Source of the DNA: Phragmites australis
Lineage: Eukaryota > Streptophyta > Magnoliopsida > Poales > Poaceae
NCBI RefSeq assembly: GCF_958298935.1
Contig: NC_084924.1
Coordinates: 17,023,819 to 17,087,818, forward strand
Length of the DNA: 64,000 bases
Direction of reading: 5' to 3'
Shown: positions 46,173-55,669 of the stretch, one piece after another
Numbering within the stretch: the first letter of the stretch is position 1
How the letters are laid out: every line of letters begins with the position of its first letter
Notes under the pieces: generated by a model
The model's database searches: none
What the model was told of the DNA's origin: nothing
Seen by the model: the letters and a program-made list of their open reading frames with translations, nothing else
Translations under genes and position numbers: made by a program

Positions 46173-47264
46173 CTAGATAGAGTCTACGAAATATCCGGCC
46201 ACTTCTGCTTCAATGGCTTTCTTTTCCGCTTCATTATTTATGGCATCTTCTATGTCAGTGGAGGAGGGCAAAGTAGAGGTCTCCGCATCCTTCATGGGGA
46301 GGTCTTTTATAGTCATTGCGGGAGCGTCATCAACTTCTATGTGAGATGCATCCCTTTCAACTTCAACTGCTTTGTCCTCTTCCATCCCCACTGCAATGGT
46401 GAGGTGTGCTTCTGGCTGCTCTTTCTTCTTCTTCCGGAATGCTTCCACAACATGCTTTGGTGCTTTGCAGATTTGAGACCAATGGCCTCAAACACCACAC
46501 TTATAGCATGTCTGGTTCTGCTCACCATACGGCTTGACTTTTTTCTTTGTCTTACCATTATTATCACCAGGATTGACTTTGCCTGCCACCACTTTTTTTC
46601 CTCCCTTCACTTGCTTCATATTGCGGTTCTTGCACGCTTTGAAAGAGATGTCATTGACCTCTAGACCACTGCTCTTCCCTTGCAGTTGGGATAAAAAGTT
46701 GTTGTTTATGACTTCGTCATGAACTTTATGGAGTTGCAACACATCAATCAATTCAGAATACTTCTTGTAATTTGATTAACGATGATTGCGTGCGGATTAT
46801 GCCACATTCGGGTGGAAAGTGGAGAGAGTCTTATCAATTTTCTCCTCTTCTGTGATCTCTTTCCCACAGAGACACAGTAGTGTGCAAATGCGGTGCAGCG
46901 CGGAATTGTACTCTCTGGCATGCTTATAGTCACAGAAACAGAGCTGGACCCATTCTTGCTCTGCGAGAGGCTTGATGGTGTACTTAAGACGCTCAAAACG
47001 CTCCTGCAATGCGTCCCATAGTGCCTTAGCGTTGGTCATTGCCATGTACTCATCCTTCAAAGTGGGAGAGAGATGATGGCGGAGAAAATGAAGTGCCTAA
47101 TCATTCTCATCCTCCGTGAGAACAATTGTACTACTTGTTCTTAGGCCAATTGCAGCGCGGAGCCTTTTTGCTCCCAGTACAATCCGAACATCTGATGCTC
47201 AAGTGAGATAGTTGCGGCCATCAACACTCAGCTCAACGAACTCCTTGTTCGTGATGCCAACCAT
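46173..47264 (-). pseudogene. copia gag (UBN2 type) with CCHC knuckle
   Basis: The start ATG at 47264 gives MVGITNKEFVELSVDGRNYL, then a stop in place of the usual Trp codon. ALWDALQERFERLKYTIKPL and YNSALHRICTLLCLCGKEIT (46797-47060) are the capsid. Then QGKSSGLEV and basic sequence lead to the knuckle CYKCGV-stop-GHWSQIC near 46480-46515, with a TGA inside the motif. An acidic tail of about 90 codons (46173-46448) closes the protein. The TGA may be a decayed CGA codon, a common methylation-linked change. Confidence 0.88.
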
Positions 47265-47280
47265 CTACATATTTAAATGA

Positions 47281-48219
47281 TGCAAGTATTACTACAATTA
47301 AAGTTGCTTCATGTTGCTAAATTGGATTGTTGCACTTTTTTCGATATTTTCTATGCTATTATGTGAATTTTACTGAATTTAAACGCATAACACGCAATTT
47401 AAACAACAAAATAACATAGAAATAAATACTGCATAATGGTTAAAACATATGTAAAATTCAAATTCTAGAGATACTTTCACGTAGGAAAAATATTTCAGGA
47501 TTCTCCATAAAGCCTGAGGGTTTATACGCAAAATTCCAAAATTTGCGTAATTTTCAAAAACCACAGGGTCTAATATGCAAAATCAGAGCCTCTGGATACT
47601 GTTTAGAACAACCAGGAGTCTAAACATAAAATTCAAAGTTTGCACTTAAATGTTGGAAAATCCAAAGGGCTAAATGCAAGTTTTTTCTTTAATTTCTCTG
47701 GTTTTTTTTTTCACCCATGGGCCGATCCGGCCCATCCGACCCACGCGCATCCTCTAAATAGAGGTGCGGCTAGGGTTTCCAACCCTAGCCGCCATTTCTT
47801 CCAGATTTTCTAACATATATAACCTGTACTGAGTGATCAATACAACTCGGTGTTGATTCTCTCTCTCATTCCTACAGCCATGCTAGACTCAGCAGTACTA
47901 TTCCATAGTCACATCGATGGATCAAACGAGCTGGCCGTCTCCAGCCCGAAGGTCATCGTACGTACAACCAATCAATGTCGATCGAGATCCATATACATAT
48001 ATACACGCAAGACTAAGCAGTACTATTCATCAGGCTCAGCATTGTTCATCAGCTTCTATCACCCGCCTTCTTGTAAGTCGATCGAGATCGTTCGTGCGAC
48101 GGCTAGCTTTTTATTTTTTGAGAGAACCAACCCCCGTGAAACAAAGCCACCTGGCCGGCTCGTCAGGCCATCACTATGCACGCAGTCCTACGCATAAATA
48201 TGTTGACGGCACACGAAAA
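47281..48219. other. unassigned region with promoter-like or LTR-like block
   Basis: 47281-47700 is AT-rich without genes. 47710-47795 has CATGGGCC and GGCCCATCC (site II-like TGGGCY), CCTCTAAATAGAGG, and an exact inverted repeat GGCTAGGGTT-TCC-AACCCTAGCC (47768-47790) containing telo-box-like AAACCCTA on each strand. 47820-47876 (GAGTGATCAATACAAC...CATTCCTACA) resembles the end of a copia LTR. So it is either a plus-strand LTR fragment or a plant promoter remnant. 47877-48219 shows nothing clear. Confidence 0.4.
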
Positions 48220-48454
48220 ATCCAAAAATAAACCATATATACGATCGTATTTACCAAAATAAATAATATATTATTGTATTTATAATTTTAGCATACGTAT
48301 TCTATATCTTATTTATCGAAAACTAATTTTTGATACACCATTGTCGGTTACACAGGAACAAGGAGTCTCCGAGTCCCGAGGCCAGATCAGCAGAGTGCCA
48401 TGTGGCGCCCTCCCGCGGAGGTTATTTCCCCGAGATACGAGAAGGCCAAGTCCC

Positions 48455-48900
48455 GGGAGAGGGAGCTCGGAGCCATAAACAGTGGTCCCCAAGCACCCGA
48501 GTTCCCCGATGACCCTAGAAGATCAAGCACCGGGAAGAGAGTGCTCGGGGCCGCAAACAGTGGCCCCAGAGCACTCAAATCCGCCGACGACATAAAAATC
48601 CAAGTACCGGGAAGAGGGTGCTTGGGGCTGTGAACAATGGCCCCCGAGCACCCGAGTCCCCCGAGGACCTCAGGGGAAGTCAGTTCCGGGAGAGAGTGCT
48701 CGGGGCCGTGAACAGTTGCCCCCGAGCACTCGGTTCCCCGAGGACCCAAACAACCAGTTCCGGGAGAGAGTGCTCGAGGCCATGAACAGTGGCCTCCGAG
48801 CACTCGGTTCCCCGAAGACCAAGAAAGGGCATATCCGGGAGAGAGTGCTTGGGGGTGTGAACAGTGGCCCCGGAGCACTCGGTTCCCCGAGGGCCTAAGA
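48455..48900. repeat. six tandem repeats, each an inverted repeat
   Basis: Units of about 72-80 bases, each with GTGCTCGGGGCC, a short AACAGT spacer and GGCCCCCGAGCAC, followed by TTCCCCGAGGACC. Copies begin near 48460, 48538, 48617, 48697, 48768 and 48845. The two halves of each unit can pair. Confidence 0.85.
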
Positions 48901-49374
48901 AGTCCTTCGCCGGTGACCCCCACAGAGGTCCAGACGTGAGGTATCAACTGGTGAGAGGCCCGATGCCGCATTTAAGAGGGCCCGTGACCTGTCACTTTCA
49001 ACTGCTCCCCCACCCTTGCTGTCAGTCCCTGCCACGGCCTGGCAAGGAGGCGTGAGAACGTTTAATGCACGAGTCCCATCCTGCGTCATCCAGCGCACCT
49101 CGGGATAGCGTTACGAAGCCCAAGGCACCCCGCCTGCCACCCTGCTGTGTCAGGCCTGCTCTGACCGGGCGGGCACGCCGGGCTGCTCGGTGGCTGCCCG
49201 GTGGGCCCTCACCGCGGCGCCCGTTGAAAAACGGCATGATGACTTACAAGACCGGATGGGGCGTGTTTTCAACCCTCCTCGTCACCTCGCGCGGCAGCCC
49301 ATGATGCTTGCTTTCCATTTATGACGCTTTGGAACTCGTGTCATTCTTTCTGGGCACGCTACCGTCCTGGCGAG

Positions 49375-49380
49375 TATAAA
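49375..49380 (+). promoter_or_regulatory. TATA box of the solo LTR
   Basis: GAGTATAAAGG, about 480 bases downstream of the repeat array and 420 before the LTR end. Confidence 0.6.
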
Positions 49381-50799
49381 GGCTGGGCGGGCTCCCTGGA
49401 GAAAGAGCGGGGGGAAGACTGAGTGAAGAGAAGCTCAGACGGGTTGGATAGAGCCGAGCTGAGATCAAGACAGAAGCAAGTTCAAGATCACCAAAGAACC
49501 AGGAGCACGAAGCTCTAGACTAGACAAATATTCTTATAACCCAGTAAACACTCAGAGAAACATTCTCAGAGCATTTATAGCATACACACAGGAGTAGGGT
49601 GTTACGCTCAATGCGGCCCGAACCTGTCTAAAAATCTCCTGAGCATTTACTACTTCCTGCATCCGATCATTCCATTCCACCTACATCACATTTATGCCCA
49701 TTTATTTCACCCGCAAAACGGATTCAGAATCATCCCCCCGGCCGAATCTCAAAGGGGTCCCTCCGTATCTCTGCTTGAGGAGCTCACCCTCCGACAACCG
49801 TATCTCAAAAACTATGTCGGCCTCACCATTTTCGACACACGAAGTGCTGAATATGGCCATATGAATTATATTCGACACCTCATGTGCAGAAAATCAAGTG
49901 TATTTGGCACATGAGGTACCGAATATGGTCAAGGCCAGATTCGGCACCTCATATTCTATATATGGCCATCACCGGCTGCCATCGCGTCACCTTGTTGTCA
50001 CTTCATGTCTTGTTAGTGGATCATTTTGATGTTGTCGGTGCTTTCGGTGTGGCCAGTTTGTATGGTGCTGGAATTTGTGCTAATTGCATTGCGTGTTGCC
50101 CGCTATAATGTGAGGAGTAATCAGAAGTAGCAGAGGCAGGAAGCAGTAGAAGCAAGCAGTGGAGCTTACGTGAGGAGCAGCAGGGCCGCGCGAGGCGAGT
50201 AGTAGCAGTGCAAGGAGAGGAGGAGCAACAACATGAGAAGAGGAGGAGTAGCAGTGCGAGATCGGTTATAGTAAATACTTAGATTATGTAGTTAATTAGT
50301 ACTTAGATTAGTAATAGTAATTAGAGTAAGTAAATTATTTAATCTGTTCAATTATATTTGATAAATTATATCAAGTTGATAAATTAGAGTACATAGATTA
50401 TATATGTAATTAATACTTAGATTAGTAAGAGTAATTAGAGTAGGTAGATTTTTTAATCCGTTTAATTACATTTAATAAATTATATTAAATTGATAAATTA
50501 GAGTACTTAGATTATGTATATAATTAATACTGAGAGTAAGTATTGTAATTATAGTAAGTAATTGTGTATCGTACATATATGTAAGTAGTTATTTTATTAT
50601 ATGTACGTTTGTTTAGCACATACACTATGACTATTTATATTTGTGATGGAGAACGTTCCGATGTTTTGCACAGGAGGCTCGTATCAATTCAGAACTAACA
50701 GCACATAGAGAGTACGATTGAGCTACCTATTGATCTAAATAGCCTGAAATCACATGTCATGAGCTTATAATGTGAGGATATGATTTCTATGAAAGTGTA

Positions 50800-52350
50800 C
50801 TCTCTATGAAAGTTTGTCTTATTCCTCCTTTTGGATATGATTTTCTTCACCTTATGTGTGAATCACGTGCTACACTCCATAGCAGCTATACCATTATCTC
50901 GAAAATAGTCCACCATTCTATAGAATGTGAGCTCAATGATGACACACGATGGAAGGCCCCGTACACCCTTTAGGACAATTAAACATCTCTGCTATGTTCG
51001 TTATCATAATGGTATACCTAACATGAGAGATAATAATTTTAAAATGGCTATTTGCATAAGAAAGGGTAAAATACTATCATTAAAATGCTATGTGCTAACC
51101 TGACACTGAGTGTTATGGATTATGGCCCAATGCTCCACCAGTTTTCCCGTTATCCACTGGCTAAACGTAGCACGTGAACGGCTAACGATAGTCTGGTCCC
51201 TGACTATTTGCATTCATAGATGGTCTTTTTGTGCTTCCTGCTTTGCCATCATCTTGCGTGTGGTCTCATTTAACTCTCTCCATAGCTCATTGAACTTTTC
51301 CTACTGGTTCTAAAGATACAACCCTTTGAACCTCTTTACAAGAGCCTTTTTATGGTACCTTATATATAGGTTCACGCCTAAGTGTCGCATGCACCACATT
51401 CTCTCCACATCAGACCATGCGATGGAGAGGCTTGTGCTATCATGCAGCACGTCCAACGTATGCAGAAGGCCATTGTTATGGTATGAAATGATACAAACTC
51501 GTTCCCTATTGCCCAAGACATGTGTCCTCACGAAGGTGAGGAACTACAGCTAACTATCGTTGTTCTCACTCTCAACCATTGCGAACGCGAGAGGAATGAT
51601 CTAATTATTTGCATTAGCCACTATTGCTTTCATAAGGTTAGCATGGTACTTGCTGCTAAGAAATGTGGTATCCACGCATACAACCAGCCTACAATGTTTA
51701 AAAGCTTTGATGCATTGCCCAGAGAACCAGAAAAAATTAATGAGGTATTGATCAGTGGTGTTGTATGACCCATCCTCCAGCTTGATCAGTCATCTGCCAT
51801 GGCCTACTGAGTCCCTGGATTCGTTATGGCAATCTTATGCAACAACCTCGAAGCATAGTTGTAATACTCTTCAAAGCTTCCAAACAGTATCTTAAACGCC
51901 TTCTGCTTCGCTCACCACGCGGTGTGGTAATTGGTCAACATACCCGTCTTAGTCTGCACCTCCTCCATAATGGATTTTGGTGGCAAACATATGTCCGTGC
52001 CAACAAGGGTGATGAGGAGTTAGGCTATGAACCTCGCATCAACGGTGTGGCTCACATTCCTAATAGCCTCTTCATTGCATGTATGTGAGGTGTGTCTACT
52101 GAGTACAAAATAGTTCTCATATTTTTGGCTTATGTGCTCGTACAAAGTAAGGACAATTCGGATGCTTAATACACCTGACCGTATACTTTATAGGGTTAGA
52201 TCGGGCATACTTGTGGTCCCTTCTTGTGACTACAGTATAGTTGCTAATAAAATAGATGACCTCCTCCCTGTTACGAAATAGTTGTCCGATCTGGATGTTG
52301 CTATTCTAGTATCTCCAATTAGATAAGGTGTTATACTCAACGATAGTATA
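50800..52350 (-). pseudogene. MuDR-type transposase remnant
   Basis: From high to low coordinate on the minus strand: IQIGQLFRNREEVIYFISNY and RCIKHPNCPYFVRAH (52125-52310, MuDR DNA-binding domain); CRLVVCVDTTFLSSKYHANL and IIPLAFAMVESENNDS (about 51550-51700, MULE catalytic core with DTTFL); RTHVLGNRERVCIISY and MWCMRHLGVNLYIRY (51310-51531); FSQWITGKLVEHWAIIHNT (about 51100-51180); VRGLPSCVIIELTFYRMVDY (about 50880-50960). Multiple stops and frame changes. The C-terminal zinc finger was not found. Confidence 0.85.
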
Positions 52351-52767
52351 ATCCAACAGTCCAACACTACGAAAGTACTGGATCACTGGCACCATATCAT
52401 TGTTGTCAGTAGCTTCTTTATCCCTGGTACCATCAGCTTCATCATCTATGCATCCTACATCTACCTCAGAAGGGTCCACTCTAGCCTCTGTACCGGAACT
52501 ACCCTCTCGACATGCTCTCCCTCTTCTTCATGCATCACATGCTGGTCTGATCTTTTTATGCTGGTCTCTTACACCAATCGTGATATTATATTTACGTACA
52601 CCCCTATTTCAAAGTTCTCCTTGAATATCTTACATGAGTACAAAACCTATGCGTTGTTCCTTCTCATCTCGAATAACGTATGGATAACGACCGAACTACT
52701 TGAAACAAGCCATGACCGCATACCATTTAGGACAACATTATAGAACTGTTAGTTAACACGCAAAAGA

Positions 52768-53800
52768 CTCATAACATATGATTTTAGGACATCTAGATTA
52801 ATAGGTAGCTCAACCGTACTCTTTATGTGATGGCAGTTTTGAATTGATACAAGGCTCACGTGCAAAATAGCGGGATGTTCTCCATAATAAATATAAATAA
52901 TCATAACGAATCTACTAAACAAACGTACATGTAATAAAATAACTACTTACATATATATATAATACACAATTACTTACTCTAATTACTATACTTACTCTAA
53001 GTATTAATTATATATAATCTAAGTACTTTAATTTATCAATTTAGTATAATTTATTAATTGTAATAGAACAGATTAAACCATCTACTTAATCTAATTACTA
53101 TTATTAATCTAGGTATTAATTACATATATGATCTATGCACTCTAATTTATCAACTAATATAATTTGTCAAATGTAATTGAATAGATTAAATAATCTACTT
53201 AGTCTAATTAATATTACTAATCTAAGTATTAATTACCTACATAATATAATTACTTACTAGAACTGATCTCACGCTACTGCTCCTCTTCTCCCCACGATGT
53301 TGCTCCTACTCTCCTTGCGCTATTGCTCCTCGCCTGACCTCTATTGCTCGCCTCTAGTACTCTTGTCTCTGCTGCTCCTCCTCACTCTTCACTTTATAGC
53401 GGGCAACACGCAATACAATTAGCAAAAATCTAGCACCACTTAAATCAGCTGTGCTGAAAGCACCAACAGTATCAAAGGGATCCACCGACGCGACGTGACG
53501 TGATAATGAGGCGACACGATGGCAGCCGACCCTGGCCATATTCGGCACATGAGGTACGAATATGGCAGTGTGATCATATTCGGCACCTCATATGCCGAAT
53601 ATACTTGATTTTTGGTATATACGATGCCGAATATCGTCCATAGTATTATATTCAGCACCTCGTGTGTCAAAAATGGTGAGGCTAACGTAGATTTCGGGTA
53701 TGGTATACCAAAAATAGGGTTTTGCTAAATAAGGTATCGAATACCTATATTAAAATTGTAATGACAATATATTATATTTGACAAATAAGATCATATATGA
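52768..53800 (-). repeat. MULE right inverted arm
   Basis: About 1033 bp, intact partner of the left arm. The AT-rich inner half (52880-53260) has many TAATTA/AGTAATTA runs, as does 50270-50620. Confidence 0.85.
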
Positions 53801-53981
53801 TTTTTGCTCGCTGTTGGGTTATTAGATCTCTTCGACGTGTACACTACCCTGCTATGCTACATCATGCTACTTTATACTTTTCTTTTTCTGTTGACCTGGA
53901 CGCCTGGACATCGCACTGGCTATCGCTCCATCACCTCCCGGTCGCCATGTACATTGGAATTTGGTGGGGGGCTAATTTGAA

Positions 53982-54041
53982 CGGTGTTGATAGGTTGAGG
54001 GTGGATGATGTCGGTGTTGATAGGTTGAGGGTGGATGATGT
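53982..54041. repeat. 30-base tandem duplication
   Basis: Two exact adjacent copies of CGGTGTTGATAGGTTGAGGG(TGGATGATGT). Confidence 0.95.
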
Positions 54042-54110
54042 CTGGTTTTCGAGTATAGGGGGAAAAAGGACTTAGATAAGAATTGAAGAGGGGGTTAAAT
54101 AGGCTTTTTC

Positions 54111-54711
54111 CGTCAAACAAAGCTGAGGTAAGTGTTGATTGATTACAAGGGCCTCCATAGGTAAAATTAATTTATTAAGCAAAAGCGAACAAGATCTGTA
54201 AAATTAATTTATTAAGCAAAAGCGAACAAGATCGAAGCTGCGCGCACATGTATAATCAAAGTTCATGTGCAATATGAGGTAGGTATAAAGTGCGATTTGC
54301 AATTTGATTATCCAAGTTTAAGTGGTATCATTCCGACCAGATCTTCATCTGCAGCTAATCATCGCACGAGTAATATATTTAAAGTGCTCGAGATATGATC
54401 AGAAGATCTTTGACGAGCAGCTGCCCTATGTTAATTAGTTTTTTACTCTTCGTTCATAAATCTCATGACGTATGCGCATAAATGGCGAATGAGATGCACA
54501 CTGCTCTTTAATCAGGATTTGGTAGTAGCTTTTTGCAACGTGGATTGCTAATTTAGATTTGACAATTATCGGGAGACAAGATCGATCGGTATATATATAT
54601 CTAAACACAATCGAGCTGGAGATCGAGCTTACGTCGTTTGATTTGAATCAATCTTAGTTTAATTCTGCACACAATTCGTGTCGTTTGCTGGGAAAGGAGC
54701 AGCTGTAAAGC
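54111..54711. repeat. unknown dispersed repeat, copy B
   Basis: Direct-orientation relative of 28929-29640, from CGTCAAACAAAGCTGAGGT to GCAGCTGTAAAGC, about 110 bases shorter. It contains a 37-base tandem duplication at 54161-54233 that copy A lacks. Sequence outside the borders does not match copy A. Confidence 0.75.
54161..54233. repeat. 37-base tandem duplication in copy B
   Basis: GTAAAATTAATTTATTAAGC(AAAAGCGAACAAGATCT) occurs twice in direct succession; the second copy lacks only the last base. Confidence 0.95.
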
Positions 54712-55669
54712 CTTTTAGAAAACACCATTAGGTGCTCCGGCCGCCATGTAGTAGAGATGTACTTTCCATCGACCAAATTTGGGTAGGCAGGGAATGAGGA
54801 TCTGCACACCTACATCTGAGTACCTGATGCCCTTGCAGCGTGTATGCTCTCAGGCAAGTAAGAGCTAGCAATAGGCGAATGGCCCATTTGGGACAGCTTT
54901 TTTATGAGTAACTTAAGCTGTCTTCTTAAGTGTCTGTCTTAAAATGCAGATGTTTAGAGAATTTATTGGTTGGAAAAGCTGACCATTCGATAACCGTGAT
55001 TCTGTTTCAGGAGGTTTTTTGTTCTAGATGTGTAATGAATACTAGCTCATGAATTGTACGATGAATTATTTGATTGCTGAATAATTACAAATGCTATAAC
55101 TTTACTATTTTTTGACATTTTGGAATGGAATTTTGTAGTATTAGCAATTATGTTGACACTTCGCTAACTATTTTCGGCCAGGAATACTACGAATTCAGCA
55201 TGGTATGCGCATGAAAAATAATTTGCTACCAAAGCATGATTCGTTCATTGATCTGATTAAATACATGATTTGCTTCATTCATCTGTTTCATAAAAAAACA
55301 ACAGGACACATCGAGAGTGATCAAACAGTCGAAAGACACCGTGGCCAAACGGCGGCAACGCTAGCTAGTTAGGTGCCAGAGACGGCAACAAGTACGCTCG
55401 GGGGCTAACGCCGAAAAGGCGTGCGCTTGGTCACGGTTCGTGGGCTTTCTACTTCTGTCAACCTGCCATGGCGCCGCCAGCAGTCGTGCGATTGTTATCG
55501 TTTCTACGTGTCACTGTTTTTAGCATTTTTCGTCCACTCATTTTAGTCGGCCTTATCTCTTCGCAAGGCTCATGGGCTACCCCTCTCTCTCTGTGCATAC
55601 AATGCTCCCTCTCTGGATCCAAGGGCTCCAAAAGCTTGTATTCCGGTCACCATTCTCTACTGTCGTCAC
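54712..55669. other. unassigned region
   Basis: Mixed-composition sequence. A plus-strand frame of 76 codons at 55468-55698 (MAPPAVVRLLSFLRV) has no recognisable domain. I see no terminal repeats here. Confidence 0.35.

Larger units (their letters stand above)
42991..47280 (-). mobile_element. Ty1/copia retrotransposon, minus strand, missing pol end and 5' LTR
   Basis: The 3' LTR at 42991-43218 and an adjoining polypurine tract are followed upward by RT, linker, integrase, protease and gag on the minus strand, the copia order. RNase H and the last part of RT are absent: the RT frame jumps to the polypurine tract. No 5' LTR or tRNA-Met primer site is found beyond gag near 47264. Conserved residues are close to those of the copia element at 1-3.7 kb. 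Confidence 0.88.
48342..49796 (+). repeat. solo LTR of an unidentified (probably gypsy) retrotransposon inside the MULE arm
   Basis: 1455 bp with ends TGTCGG...CCGACA, flanked by ACCAT (48337-48341) and ACCGT (49797-49801), a 4 of 5 target duplication. No internal region is present, so the internal part was lost by LTR-LTR recombination. It contains six hairpin-forming tandem repeats (48455-48900) and a TATA box TATAAA at 49375-49380. The long minus-strand open frame here (48387-48971) is a translation of the repeats, not a gene. Confidence 0.88.
48220..50764 (+). repeat. MULE left inverted arm, interrupted by a solo LTR
   Basis: 48220-48341 aligns with the outermost part of the right arm (AATATATT, TTATTTA..AAAAC, TTTTTGATACACCAT), and 49797-50764 with the inner part. 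The alignment runs straight across the LTR insertion point. Confidence 0.85.
48220..53800 (-). mobile_element. Mutator-like element (MULE) with about 1-kb inverted arms
   Basis: The right arm (52768-53800) is the reverse complement of 48220-50764 once the solo LTR (48342-49796) is removed. Landmarks include GCCTCACCATTTT, CGACACACGA..TGCTGAATAT, TTGCGTGTTGCCCGCTATAA and GAGTACG(A/G)TTGAGCTACCTATT. The middle holds a minus-strand MuDR-type transposase remnant. Long inverted ends plus this transposase identify a MULE. Exact termini and the expected 9-bp duplication could not be fixed. Original length would be about 4.1 kb. Confidence 0.85.

Noticed and set aside
48387..48971. 194-codon minus-strand open frame, the longest in the window
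   Set aside because: It is the translation of the tandem GTGCTCGGGG repeats in the solo LTR. The repetitive product has no domain, and the opposite strand is open as well.
28929..54711. A/B repeats as LTRs of one retrotransposon
   Set aside because: No TG...CA ends, no primer site or polypurine tract beside them, and no shared flanking duplication; kept only as an open question.
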